Shown: positions 17,344 to 26,271, numbered from the stretch's first letter. The stretch: 64,000 nt of DNA from Serratia proteamaculans_D (GCF_049959315.1 NZ_CP188201.1); one strand, 5' to 3'. Notes: generated by a model from the sequence alone, not told the origin. Numbers and translations are program-made.

Positions 17344-17387
17344 GCCCCCGGCCTTGCACATCAGGGCTGCAATTCACCACCGGGGGC
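17344..17387 (+). terminator. Hairpin between gntU and edd
   Basis: GCCCCCGG (17344-17351) pairs with CCGGGGGC (17380-17387) over a 28-nt loop, 22 nt after the gntU stop. There is no T tract. It may attenuate or protect message between the transport and edd-eda halves of the cassette. Confidence 0.45.
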
Positions 17388-17431
17388 ACCGCCACAGGCG
17401 GCGTCTATAACAAATAGCATGTGAGGAAGGT

Positions 17432-19246
17432 ATGATTAATCCAACCCTATCCCGTGTCACACAACGCATCATCGACCGTTCCAAATCGAGCCGCGCCGCC
17501 TATCTGGCACGTATTGAAGCCGCGCGTTCACAAACCGTGCATCGGGCGCAGTTGGCCTGCGGTAACCTGGCCCATGGCTTTGCCGCCTGCCAGCCGGATG
17601 ACAAAACTGCGCTGAAGAATATGGTGCGCAGCGATATCGCCATCATTACCGCTTATAACGACATGTTGTCCGCCCACCAGCCCTACGAGAACTACCCGCA
17701 AAAGCTGAAACAGGCACTGCAGGCGGTAGGGGCTGTCGGCCAGGTGGCCGGTGGCGTCCCGGCGATGTGCGACGGTGTGACTCAAGGACAGGACGGCATG
17801 GAGCTGTCGCTGATGAGTCGTGACGTGATTGCCATGTCCTCCGCCATTGGCCTGTCGCACAATATGTTCGACGGCGCGTTGTTCCTCGGCATCTGCGACA
17901 AAATCGTGCCGGGGCTGGTGATGTCCGCCCTGTCCTTCGGCCATTTACCGTCGCTGTTTGTCCCCGCCGGGCCGATGAGCAGCGGCTTGCCGAACAAAGA
18001 GAAAGTCCGGGTGCGCCAACTGTATGCCGAAGGCAAGGCCGACCGTCTGGCATTGCTGGAGGCCGAGGCCGCCTCCTACCATGGTATTGGTACCTGCACT
18101 TTCTACGGCACCGCCAACACCAACCAAATGGTGATGGAAGTGATGGGGCTGCACCTGCCGGGTGCCTCTTTCGTCCACCCTGATACACCACTGCGCGATG
18201 CATTGACCGACGCGGCCGCACGTCAAGTCACTCGCCTGACCGAAACCGCCGGTAACTATCTGCCGATCGGCCGACTGGTGGATGAGAAGGTGGTGGTGAA
18301 CGGTATCGTTGCGCTGTTGGCTACCGGTGGCTCCACCAATCTGACCATGCACATGGTAGCAATGGCGCGCGCCGCCGGCATCATTATCAACTGGGATGAT
18401 TTCTCCGAGCTGTCGGACGCGGTGCCATTGTTATGCCGCATCTACCCGAACGGCCCGGCGGATATCAACCAATTCCAGGCCTCGGGCGGCGTAGCCCTGG
18501 TGGTACGCGAACTGTTGAAACACGGCCTGCTGCACGAAGACGTGCATACCGTGGCCGGTTTTGGCCTGACACGCTACACCCAGGAACCCTGGCTGGATAA
18601 CGGCCAACTGGCCTGGCGTGAGGGCACGGAAGCGTCGCTCGACGCCAAGGTTATCGCCAGCGTGGCCGAGCCTTTCGAGCACCACGGCGGTACCAAGGTA
18701 CTGGCCGGTAATCTCGGCCGGGCGGTAATGAAAACCTCGGCTGTCCCCACCGAAAACCAGATTATCGAAGCGCCAGCGGTGGTATTTGAAAGCCAGCATG
18801 ACATCGTTCCGGCGTTTAAAGCCGGCAAACTGGATCGCGATTGTGTAGTGGTGGTGCGCTTCCAGGGGCCACAGGCCAATGGCATGCCAGAACTGCACAA
18901 ACTGATGCCGCCGCTGGGCGTATTGATGGACCGTGGCTTTAAAGTGGCCCTGGTAACCGATGGCCGCCTGTCCGGCGCTTCCGGCAAGGTTCCGTCCGCC
19001 ATTCACGTGACCCCGGAAGCCTACACCGGTGGCATGCTGGCCAAGGTGCAAAACGGCGATCTGATCCGCGTGAACGGCCGCACCGGCGAGCTGGCATTGT
19101 TGGTCGATGCCGACCTGCTGGCCCAGCGCGCACCTTATCAACCCGACCTGAGCGCCGAACATATCGGCTGTGGCCGTGAACTGTTCGGCGCCTTGCGCAG
19201 CCAGCTTTCCGGTGCCGAACAGGGCGCCTGCTGCATTAAATTTTAA
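17432..19246 (+). CDS. edd: Phosphogluconate dehydratase
   Basis: 604-residue enzyme (603 in E. coli) that dehydrates 6-phosphogluconate to 2-keto-3-deoxy-6-phosphogluconate, the first committed step of the Entner-Doudoroff pathway. It belongs to the IlvD/Edd family. Iron-sulfur ligands are likely in GGVPAMCDGVTQG (near 110), FLGICDKI (near 153) and GTCTFYGTANTN (near 220). The family end signature SGASGKVPSAIHVTPEA is near 515. A 110-nt gap with a hairpin precedes it, and eda follows after 56 nt. Placement with gntK/gntU makes a gluconate catabolic unit, whereas E. coli keeps edd-eda beside zwf. Confidence 0.97.
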   Translation: MINPTLSRVTQRIIDRSKSSRAAYLARIEAARSQTVHRAQLACGNLAHGFAACQPDDKTALKNMVRSDIAIITAYNDMLSAHQPYENYPQKLKQALQAVGAVGQVAGGVPAMCDGVTQGQDGMELSLMSRDVIAMSSAIGLSHNMFDGALFLGICDKIVPGLVMSALSFGHLPSLFVPAGPMSSGLPNKEKVRVRQLYAEGKADRLALLEAEAASYHGIGTCTFYGTANTNQMVMEVMGLHLPGASFVHPDTPLRDALTDAAARQVTRLTETAGNYLPIGRLVDEKVVVNGIVALLATGGSTNLTMHMVAMARAAGIIINWDDFSELSDAVPLLCRIYPNGPADINQFQASGGVALVVRELLKHGLLHEDVHTVAGFGLTRYTQEPWLDNGQLAWREGTEASLDAKVIASVAEPFEHHGGTKVLAGNLGRAVMKTSAVPTENQIIEAPAVVFESQHDIVPAFKAGKLDRDCVVVVRFQGPQANGMPELHKLMPPLGVLMDRGFKVALVTDGRLSGASGKVPSAIHVTPEAYTGGMLAKVQNGDLIRVNGRTGELALLVDADLLAQRAPYQPDLSAEHIGCGRELFGALRSQLSGAEQGACCIKF

Positions 19247-19302
19247 CCGATAGCATGGCCGTGCAGCCCGACGGCGGCGGCCATAACTGGAGAAAACCGT
19301 TA

Positions 19303-19944
19303 ATGAACAATTGGAAGACAAGCGCAGAGCAGATCCTGATGGCCGGACCTGTGGTCCCGGTGATCGTCATCAACAAACTGGAACATGCGGTGCCGTTGGC
19401 GAAAGCCCTGGTCGCCGGTGGCGTGCGGGTTTTGGAAGTGACACTGCGCACCGCCTGCGCGATGGACGCGATCCGTGCAATTGCCAAAGAAGTGCCGGAC
19501 GCGATTATCGGTGCCGGTACCGTCATTAATCCACAGCAACTGCAGGAAGTGACCGACGCCGGCGCACAGTTCGCCATCAGCCCAGGCCTGACCGCCGATC
19601 TGCTGAAAGCGGCCACTGCCGGTTCGATTCCGTTAATTCCCGGTATTTGTACCGTCTCAGAATTGATGCTGGGCATGGATCATGGCCTGCGCGAGTTTAA
19701 ATTCTTCCCGGCTGAAGCCAACGGCGGCGTGAAAGCGCTGCAGGCCATCAGTGGCCCGTTCCCGCAGGTGCGCTTCTGCCCAACCGGCGGCATCTCACCG
19801 AACAACTACCGTGACTATCTGGCACTGAAAAGCGTGCTGTGCATCGGCGGCTCCTGGCTGGTACCGGCAGATGCACTGGAAAGCGGTGACTACGCACGCA
19901 TCACCGAATTGGCGCGCGCCGCCGTTGCGGGTACAAAAGCGTAA
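19303..19944 (+). CDS. eda: KDPG aldolase
   Basis: 213-residue class I aldolase (213 in E. coli) that splits 2-keto-3-deoxy-6-phosphogluconate to pyruvate and glyceraldehyde 3-phosphate. Glu45 and Arg49 in LEVTLRT and the Schiff-base Lys133 in EFKFFPAEANGG are present, followed by CPTGGISPNNYRDYL. The frame opens 16 codons earlier, but the ATG at 19303, in CGTTAATGAACAATTGG, matches the family N-terminus (NNWKTSAEQIL). It completes the gnt-edd-eda cassette. Confidence 0.97.
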   Translation: MNNWKTSAEQILMAGPVVPVIVINKLEHAVPLAKALVAGGVRVLEVTLRTACAMDAIRAIAKEVPDAIIGAGTVINPQQLQEVTDAGAQFAISPGLTADLLKAATAGSIPLIPGICTVSELMLGMDHGLREFKFFPAEANGGVKALQAISGPFPQVRFCPTGGISPNNYRDYLALKSVLCIGGSWLVPADALESGDYARITELARAAVAGTKA

Positions 19945-19951
19945 TCTTGTC

Positions 19952-19974
19952 GGGCGCGGTAATCAACCGCGCCC
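19952..19974. terminator. Bidirectional hairpin between eda and aceK
   Basis: GGGCGCGGT and ACCGCGCCC form a perfect 9-bp stem with a 5-nt loop between the convergent eda and aceK genes, which end 7 nt and 1 nt away. No long T tract on either side. Confidence 0.55.
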
Positions 19975-21729
19975 TTAAGCAGTCGCCGATGTCGCGGGCA
20001 GCGCCACACCACTACGCTGGCTGAAACGCCGCTTTTTGCGGTAAGCAAACACGTCTTCCACATGCCCATCGCGGATTCGCTGTTGCAACCCGCGCCAGTA
20101 ATCGGCCTCGAACAGGTCACGATGCATCTCTTCAAACACCTGTCGGATGCGACGGTCGCCACACAGGAAATGCCTGAACTCCTCCGGGAATACATCATTG
20201 GGTGACACGCTGTACCAGGGTTCGCTGGCCAACTCGTCTTCCGGATAGCGCGGAGGCGGAATATCGCGGAAGTTGACCTCGGTCATGTAGCAAATCTCAT
20301 CGTAGTCATAGAACACTACCCGTCCGTGCCGGGTCACGCCAAAGTTCTTGAACAGCATATCGCCGGGGAAAATATTGGCGGCGGCCAGTTGCTTGATGGC
20401 GTTACCGTATTCTTCTATCGCGTCGCGCATCTGCTGTTCATCGGCCTGCTCCAGATACAGATTGAGCGGCGTCATGCGTCGTTCCATATACAAATGCTTG
20501 ATCGCGATGCGATCGCCCAGATCCTCCAGCTTATCCGGCACCTCGCGCTGCAGTTCCGCCAGCAGCTCCGGACTGAGTCGCGCCTTGTCGACAACAAAGT
20601 TTTCGTACTCCTGGGTATCCGCCATACGCCCTACGCGGTCGTGTTCTTTCACCAATTGGTAGCAGGCCATCACCTGCGCCTGCGTCACTTCTTTTTGTGG
20701 CGCAAACTCATCCTTGATCACCTTGAATACCCGATCGAAAGACGGCAGGGTAAACACCAGCATCACCATGCCCTTCACCCCCGGCGCGATGATGAACTGC
20801 TCCTGCGATCCACTCATAAACGTCAGGTACTCACGGTAACATTCTGTTTTTCCGTGCTTCTGGCAACCAATCGCCATATACAGCTCGGCGGTGGTTTTGC
20901 CCGGCAGTATTTCACGCAGCCACTCGACCATTGCCGCCGGCAGGGGCGCGTAAACCATAAAGTAGGATCGGGCGAAGCCGAATACGATGCTGGCCTCGGC
21001 CTTGCTGGTCAGGCAGGTATCAATAAACAAGGCGCCAGAATCACTGTGATGGATCGGCAGCAGGAAAGGATAAACCCGGTCTGCCACTCGCAATTTCCCC
21101 ACCAGCCAGGCCGCCTTGTTGCGGTAAAACAGCTCATTGGCGATCTGGAACGTCGCGCCTGCCAATTGCTGCGCGCTGAAACTCTGCTGCAAGGCCAGCG
21201 TGATGTAATCAATATCGCGCGATAAATTTTCCCACGGCAACCGCAGAGGCAAGTCGGTCAGCAGGTTGTACAGCATTGCCGAGACGTCACCGTTGGCGGT
21301 GAAATCACGTGATAGTGGACGTGGGATATCGCGAAAGCGCCCTTCTGGCTGGGAGCTGAAAACAAACAGTTTTTCCGGCGTCAGATCGCGATGCCTGAAC
21401 AGCCGACAGTAGACCGAATTGAAGAAGCTTTCGGCAATCTCAAAACGTGGGTACTCCGGCAGCAGATCGGTATACACCGCCTTCACCCGGCTGGGGAAGT
21501 CTGCATCAAAATACTGTTGCCCGGTGATGCACTTCAGCTGCTCTACCACCAGGCCGACGTGATGATCGTACAGGTGGATTCGTTTTTTCATCGCCTGCTG
21601 CACTGCCGGCCAGTCCGCCCGCTCAAAACGCTGCTGTGCACCGGCGGTCACCTCCAGGAAGCGGCCGTACTGTGCATCAAAGCCCTGCAGGATCGTCTGC
21701 GCAATCAACAGCTCCAGTTTTGCTGCCAT
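19975..21729 (-). CDS. aceK: Isocitrate dehydrogenase kinase/phosphatase
   Basis: 584-residue bifunctional enzyme, 578 in E. coli. It phosphorylates and inactivates isocitrate dehydrogenase so that isocitrate enters the glyoxylate bypass, and reverses this when needed. The ATP-site segment APGVKGMVMLVFTLPSFDRV (near residue 315-335) and the kinase-like NIFPGDMLFKNFGVTRHGRVVFYDYDE region near 455-480 are visible. It is the last gene of aceBAK. A GC-rich hairpin (GCCTGC/GCAGGC, 21752-21767) lies in the 61-nt gap after aceA. In E. coli that gap holds REP elements that lower aceK expression relative to aceA. Confidence 0.97.
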   Translation of the reverse strand: MAAKLELLIAQTILQGFDAQYGRFLEVTAGAQQRFERADWPAVQQAMKKRIHLYDHHVGLVVEQLKCITGQQYFDADFPSRVKAVYTDLLPEYPRFEIAESFFNSVYCRLFRHRDLTPEKLFVFSSQPEGRFRDIPRPLSRDFTANGDVSAMLYNLLTDLPLRLPWENLSRDIDYITLALQQSFSAQQLAGATFQIANELFYRNKAAWLVGKLRVADRVYPFLLPIHHSDSGALFIDTCLTSKAEASIVFGFARSYFMVYAPLPAAMVEWLREILPGKTTAELYMAIGCQKHGKTECYREYLTFMSGSQEQFIIAPGVKGMVMLVFTLPSFDRVFKVIKDEFAPQKEVTQAQVMACYQLVKEHDRVGRMADTQEYENFVVDKARLSPELLAELQREVPDKLEDLGDRIAIKHLYMERRMTPLNLYLEQADEQQMRDAIEEYGNAIKQLAAANIFPGDMLFKNFGVTRHGRVVFYDYDEICYMTEVNFRDIPPPRYPEDELASEPWYSVSPNDVFPEEFRHFLCGDRRIRQVFEEMHRDLFEADYWRGLQQRIRDGHVEDVFAYRKKRRFSQRSGVALPATSATA

Positions 21730-21790
21730 CCTTACCTCCCGCCAGAAAATAGAGCCTGCATAAGCAGGCCCTGGTTTACGCGTGGCAGTA

Positions 21791-23098
21791 TCAGAACTGC
21801 TGTTCTTCCGTAGAACCGGTCAATGCCGTCACTGAGGAGGCTCCGCCCTGGATAATGGTGGTTACCTTGTCGAAGTAACCGGTACCCACTTCCTGTTGGT
21901 GTGAGGCAAAGGTATAACCGCGAGCCACGGCGTCGAATTCCGGCTGCTGCACTTTTTCGACGTAGTGCTTCATGCCCTCACCCTGCGCATAGGCATGTGC
22001 CAGGTCAAACATGTTGAACCACATGCTGTGGATGCCCGCCAGCGTGATGAACTGGTACTTGTAACCCATCGCCGACAGCTCTTCCTGGAAGCGAGCAATC
22101 GTCTGGTCGTCCAGGTTCTTTTTCCAGTTGAATGACGGCGAGCAGTTGTACGCCAGCAGTTTGCCCGGGAATTTGGCATGGATTGCATCGGCAAAGCGCT
22201 TGGCTGCCTGCAGATCCGGCGTGGAGGTTTCGCACCACACCAGGTCAGCGTAAGGGCAATAGGCCAGTCCACGGCTGATCGCCTGCTCAACACCGGCATG
22301 GGTGCGGAAGAAACCTTCGGCAGTGCGTTCACCGGACACAAATTCGCGATCGTACGGGTCGCAGTCAGAAGTCAGTAAATCGGCGGCGTCGGCATCGGTA
22401 CGTGCGATGACCAGCGTCGGCACACCGAGCACATCGGCCGCCAGGCGCGCAGCAACCAATTTCTGGATAGCTTCCTGGGTCGGCACCAGCACTTTGCCAC
22501 CCATATGACCGCATTTTTTCACCGCCGCCAGTTGGTCTTCGAAGTGCACCCCGGCAGCACCGGCTTCAATCATCGCCTTCATCAGTTCGAAGGCATTCAG
22601 CACGCCACCAAACCCGGCTTCGGCATCGGCGACGATCGGCAGGAAGTAGTCGGTGTAGCCCTTGCTGCCCGGTTCAATTTTGTTGGCCCACTGGATCTGA
22701 TCGGCACGGCGGAAAGTATTGTTGATACGCTCAACCACACCCGGTACAGAGTCAACCGGGTACAGCGACTGGTCCGGGTACATCGCAGACGCCGTGTTGG
22801 CATCCGCCGCCACCTGCCAGCCGGACAGGTAAATCGCCTCGATGCCGGCCTTGGCCTGCTGCAGTGCCTGACCACCGGTCAGTGCCCCCAGACTGTTGAC
22901 GTAGCCTTTGCGTGATTTACCGTGCAGCAGTTCCCACAGCTTGGCGGCACCGTTCTGTGCCAGGGTGCAAGCCGGGTTAACTGAACCGCGCAGGTTAATG
23001 ACGTCTTCCGCGCTGTACGGGCGGGTGATGCCTTCCCAGCGAGCCGATTTCCATTCCTGTTCCAGTTGTTGAATCTGTTGAGCACGAGAGGTAGACAT
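21791..23098 (-). CDS. aceA: Isocitrate lyase
   Basis: 435-residue enzyme (434 in E. coli) that cleaves isocitrate to glyoxylate and succinate. The catalytic loop KKCGHMGGKVLV near residue 193 holds the active Cys. NSLGALTGGQALQQAKAG, FEDQLAAVKKC and AYNCSPSFNWKKNL are other family signatures. The frame is open 6 codons further, but AAGGAT lies 5-10 nt upstream of the ATG at 23098 (MSTSRAQQIQQL), which fits the family start. It lies 47 nt downstream of aceB. Confidence 0.98.
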   Translation of the reverse strand: MSTSRAQQIQQLEQEWKSARWEGITRPYSAEDVINLRGSVNPACTLAQNGAAKLWELLHGKSRKGYVNSLGALTGGQALQQAKAGIEAIYLSGWQVAADANTASAMYPDQSLYPVDSVPGVVERINNTFRRADQIQWANKIEPGSKGYTDYFLPIVADAEAGFGGVLNAFELMKAMIEAGAAGVHFEDQLAAVKKCGHMGGKVLVPTQEAIQKLVAARLAADVLGVPTLVIARTDADAADLLTSDCDPYDREFVSGERTAEGFFRTHAGVEQAISRGLAYCPYADLVWCETSTPDLQAAKRFADAIHAKFPGKLLAYNCSPSFNWKKNLDDQTIARFQEELSAMGYKYQFITLAGIHSMWFNMFDLAHAYAQGEGMKHYVEKVQQPEFDAVARGYTFASHQQEVGTGYFDKVTTIIQGGASSVTALTGSTEEQQF

Positions 23099-23145
23099 AA
23101 TTTTTATCCTTTTCAATAATGTAGGGTTAATGGTCAGGAACGGAT

Positions 23146-24744
23146 TCAGGCCAGCAGCTCATAGCCAGGTAAAGTCAGGAAATCGATTAATTCGTCTTGC
23201 GTAGTGATGCGCTCCATCAGACGCGCAGCTTCTTCGAAGCGGCCGGCGTTAAAGCGTGCCTCACCCAACTCTTCACGTACTACCAACATTTCTTCTTTCA
23301 GCATCTGACGGAACAGCGCCTTGGTGACCAGTTGACCATCGCTCAGGCTCTTTTCATGGTGGATCCACTGCCAGATAGAGGTACGGGAAATTTCCGCCGT
23401 CGCCGCATCTTCCATCAGGCCATAAATCGGCACGCAGCCATTGCCGGAGATCCAGGCTTCGATGTACTGCACCGCCACGCGGATATTGGCGCGCATGCCG
23501 GCTTCGGTACGCTCACCGTCACAAGGTTCCAGCAACTGCGCAGCACTGATTGGCCCGTCGTTTTCACGCAGCACTTCCAGTTGGTTACGGCGCTCACCGA
23601 GCACCCGGCTGAAGACTTCCATTACGGTATCCGCCAACCCTGGATGGGCCACCCAGGTACCATCGTGCCCGTTATTGGCCTCCAGCTCTTTATCCGCCCG
23701 CACCTTGTTCAGCACCCAGGCATTCTTCTCGGCGTCTTTGCTCGGGATAAACGCGGCCATACCGCCCATGGCGAAGGCACCGCGCTTGTGGCAGGTCTTG
23801 ATCAGCAACCGGGAATAGGCGCTCAGGAATGACTTGTCCATGGTGACCGACTGACGATCCGGCAATACCCGGTCAGCGTGGTTTTTCAGCGTCTTGATGT
23901 AGCTGAAAATGTAATCCCAACGGCCGCAGTTCAAACCGACGATATGATCGCGCAGGTGGTAGAGGATTTCGTCCATCTGGAATACCGCTGGCAGCGTTTC
24001 GATCAGCACCGTGGCTTTGATCGTGCCGCGTGGCAGGGAGAAACGATCCTCGGCAAAGCTGAAGACTTCACTCCACCAGGCCGCTTCCTGCCAGGACTGG
24101 GTTTTTGGCAGGTAGAAATAAGGGCCACTGCCTTTAGCCAGCAATTGACGATAGTTATGGAAGAAATACAGCGCAAAATCGAACAGGCCGCCGGGGATCG
24201 CTTCCCCCTGCCACTGCACGTGTTTTTCCGGCAAATGCAGGCCGCGTACGCGCGCAATCAATACCGCCGGGTTCGGCTTCAACTGATAAATCTTGCCAGC
24301 TTCATTGGTGTAAGAGATGGTGCCGTTCACCGCGTCATGCAGGTTGATTTGGCCGTCGATGACTTTGTCCCAGCTCGGCGCCAGTGAGTCTTCGAAGTCA
24401 GCCATAAACACCTTCACATTGGCGTTCAGGGCGTTGATGACCATCTTGCGTTCAACCGGACCGGTTATTTCCACCCGCCGGTCGCGAAGATCCTCTGGTA
24501 TGCCACGGATCGACCACTTACCATTGCGAATGGAATCAGTTTCCGAAATGAAGTCTGGAAGATCGCCTTGATCGATCTTCTGCTGCCAGCAGGCACGCGC
24601 AGCCAACAGTTTGTTGCGCTGTGGAGTAAATTTACTCACCAGTTCCGCCAGGAATTCGACCGCGTCATCCGTCAACACCTGTCGTTCAGCAGCGCTAAAA
24701 CCCTGCGTAAACGTTAATTCCGTGCCTACTATCTGTTGCGTCAT
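23146..24744 (-). CDS. aceB: Malate synthase A
   Basis: 532-residue enzyme (533 in E. coli) that condenses acetyl-CoA and glyoxylate to malate. Signatures include the VFMADFEDSLAPSWDKV segment near residue 110, PAVLIARVRGLHLPEKHV, KATVLIETLPAVFQMDEILY near 258, and the C-terminal helical domain with NGCVPIYGLMEDAATAEISR. First gene of aceBAK. AGGAAGGAG precedes the ATG. The upstream region keeps a promoter and an IclR operator like those of E. coli. Confidence 0.98.
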   Translation of the reverse strand: MTQQIVGTELTFTQGFSAAERQVLTDDAVEFLAELVSKFTPQRNKLLAARACWQQKIDQGDLPDFISETDSIRNGKWSIRGIPEDLRDRRVEITGPVERKMVINALNANVKVFMADFEDSLAPSWDKVIDGQINLHDAVNGTISYTNEAGKIYQLKPNPAVLIARVRGLHLPEKHVQWQGEAIPGGLFDFALYFFHNYRQLLAKGSGPYFYLPKTQSWQEAAWWSEVFSFAEDRFSLPRGTIKATVLIETLPAVFQMDEILYHLRDHIVGLNCGRWDYIFSYIKTLKNHADRVLPDRQSVTMDKSFLSAYSRLLIKTCHKRGAFAMGGMAAFIPSKDAEKNAWVLNKVRADKELEANNGHDGTWVAHPGLADTVMEVFSRVLGERRNQLEVLRENDGPISAAQLLEPCDGERTEAGMRANIRVAVQYIEAWISGNGCVPIYGLMEDAATAEISRTSIWQWIHHEKSLSDGQLVTKALFRQMLKEEMLVVREELGEARFNAGRFEEAARLMERITTQDELIDFLTLPGYELLA

Positions 24745-24872
24745 TGTCTTGCTCCTTCCTATCGTTGCGCACCGCCGTTGCCATCAAGCCAGCGCATCTT
24801 CATCAGAAATCAGTGTGGATCAGGGCGTATAAAACGATCCTCAACTGGTCAGATCTCTTCTCTCTGGATCTA

Positions 24873-24900
24873 AGAATACTCAACTAAAAATAAAAATCAA
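24873..24900 (-). promoter_or_regulatory. aceBAK promoter
   Basis: On the reverse strand, TTGATT (24895-24900) and TATTCT (24873-24878) are separated by 16 nt. The layout matches the E. coli aceBAK promoter as I remember it. About 130 nt of leader precede aceB. The 386-nt gap between aceB and metA otherwise holds AT-rich sequence, the operator below and a small hairpin near metA. Confidence 0.65.
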
Positions 24901-24917
24901 AAACCATTTCCATTTTA
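24890..24917 (-). promoter_or_regulatory. IclR operator overlapping the aceBAK promoter
   Basis: The reverse strand reads AAAATGGAAATGGTTTTTGA, close to the IclR site of E. coli aceBAK (AATGGAAATTGTTTTTGATT). It overlaps the -35 element, so binding would block RNA polymerase. It shows that IclR control is kept though iclR is now far away. Confidence 0.7.
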
Positions 24918-25093
24918 TTGAAAAATATTTTATTAACCTTTTATTATCAATTGGTTAATAAACATAACAACAGATACCGTTAAGGAAACCGGTTCCACAG
25001 TAGAGATAAAATAAATTTAAGTAGTTGTAAGACAATGGTTTTTACTAAAAAAGAGGGTGGAATGAGGAAGACAAATAGGGAGGAGATGACATC

Positions 25094-25114
25094 GGCGGCC
25101 TCGATTCAGCCGCC
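25094..25114 (-). terminator. Weak hairpin after metA
   Basis: GGCGGC and GCCGCC form a 6-bp stem with a 9-nt loop, 17 nt after the metA stop on the reverse strand. No T tract is present, so termination is uncertain. Confidence 0.35.
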
Positions 25115-25130
25115 AACAAGGGGAAAAAAG

Positions 25131-26060
25131 TTACTCGAGAGTCGGGTTCATATGACGCAGATCGTATGGTGTGATCTGGTAAACATAGTAGTTGAGCCAG
25201 TTGGCAAACAGCAGATGGCCATGGCTGCGCCAGGAGGCTTTGGGGGTGAGTTCGGGGTTATCATCGGGGAAGTAATTCAGCGGTACCACAGGATTAAGAC
25301 CGGCATCGTTATCACGACAATACTCGCCAGCCAGCGTTAGCGCATCATACTCCGGGTGCCCGGTCACAAACGCCAGGCGCTTGTCCTTACTGGCGAACAA
25401 ATAGGCCCCGGTTTGCTCTGATTCAGCCAGAATATCCAGATCCGTATACTGGCGGATAACTTCCGTAGGGAAGTCCGCATAGCGTGAGTGAGGCGCCAGG
25501 AAGGTTTCATCAAAACCGCGAGTCAGCAAGGCATGCTGCTGCAGCGTTTGGTGCTGATAAACCCCCGACAGTTTCACTTCACGAGTCATCTTCGGGATAC
25601 CGTATAGAATGTTTAAGGCAGCCTGCACCGCCCAACAGACAAACAGCGTGGAGGTAACGTGGTTCTTCGCCCAGTCAATCACCCGTTCAATCTGTGGCCA
25701 GTAGGCAACGTCACAGAAATCGACCAGTCCCAGCGGCGCCCCGGTGACAATCAATCCGTCGAAATTCTCATCCTGAATATCTTCAAAATCACAGTAGAAG
25801 TTGTTCAGATGCTCCGCCGGCGTGTTCTTCGACTCACGGCTATCAATACGCAGCAGTTGGATGTCAATTTGCAGCGAAGAGTTGGAAAGCAGACGTAAAA
25901 ATTGGTTTTCCGTCTCGATCTTTTTTGGCATCAGGTTGAGGATCAGCACTTTCAACGGCCTGATTTCCTGTGTTTTTGCCCGAGAGGATGTCATCACAAA
26001 GACATTCTCATTGCGCAAAAAACTGACTGCAGGTAACTCATCAGGAACACGAATCGGCAT
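25131..26060 (-). CDS. metA: Homoserine O-succinyltransferase
   Basis: 309-residue enzyme, the same length as E. coli MetA, that transfers succinyl from succinyl-CoA to homoserine in the first step of methionine synthesis. Cys142 in LFVCWAVQAAL is the acyl-enzyme nucleophile. FVTGHPEYD near residue 232-240 supplies His235 and Glu237. The conserved C-terminus YVYQITPYDLRHMNPTL is intact. Four tandem 8-nt met boxes lie just upstream, so MetJ repression is likely. It is next to aceB as in E. coli, on the downstream side of the rRNA operon. Confidence 0.98.
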   Translation of the reverse strand: MPIRVPDELPAVSFLRNENVFVMTSSRAKTQEIRPLKVLILNLMPKKIETENQFLRLLSNSSLQIDIQLLRIDSRESKNTPAEHLNNFYCDFEDIQDENFDGLIVTGAPLGLVDFCDVAYWPQIERVIDWAKNHVTSTLFVCWAVQAALNILYGIPKMTREVKLSGVYQHQTLQQHALLTRGFDETFLAPHSRYADFPTEVIRQYTDLDILAESEQTGAYLFASKDKRLAFVTGHPEYDALTLAGEYCRDNDAGLNPVVPLNYFPDDNPELTPKASWRSHGHLLFANWLNYYVYQITPYDLRHMNPTLE

Positions 26061-26076
26061 TGCTTAACCCTCACAC

Positions 26077-26108
26077 ATCCATTTAAACGTTTAGACTTCT
26101 AGATGCCC
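26077..26108 (-). promoter_or_regulatory. MetJ met boxes upstream of metA
   Basis: On the reverse strand four contiguous 8-mers read GGGCATCT, AGAAGTCT, AAACGTTT and AAATGGAT. The second and third match the met box AGACGTCT at 7 and 6 of 8 positions; the outer ones are weaker. They end 16 nt before the metA start codon. MetJ binds tandem boxes cooperatively with AdoMet. Confidence 0.75.
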
Positions 26109-26213
26109 GAAGATAGCGTTTTTTTGGCACAATGTCGAGTGTTCAACCGGAAGGTGAAAATGTTTCATTGCCTTGGCATCGGCAGGATCCGTACGTTTTA
26201 GGAAGGCACAAGC

Positions 26214-26242
26214 AAAAAGGCCATCCTTTCGGATGGCCTCTT
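26214..26242 (-). terminator. Terminator following the 5S remnant
   Basis: On the reverse strand GGCCATCC-GAAA-GGATGGCC forms an 8-bp stem with a GNRA-type tetraloop, followed by a run of five T. A typical intrinsic terminator, 10 nt downstream of the 5S remnant. It is the last of three stem-loops after the rRNA operon. Confidence 0.9.
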
Positions 26243-26249
26243 GGCTTAA

Positions 26250-26271
26250 TTGATGCTTGGCAGTGTCCTAC
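26250..26271 (-). pseudogene. Remnant of a 5S rRNA 3' end
   Basis: 22 nt identical to the 3' boundary of the distal 5S gene (26431-26452), including the last 19 nt of the 5S gene itself. Identity stops sharply after position 26271. It lies between an intrinsic terminator and unrelated sequence, so it looks like the end of a third 5S gene cut off by deletion or recombination. It cannot form a 5S RNA. Confidence 0.85.

Noticed and set aside
20326..21225. 299-codon open frame opposite aceK
   Set aside because: It is antisense to an intact aceK with no supporting features.
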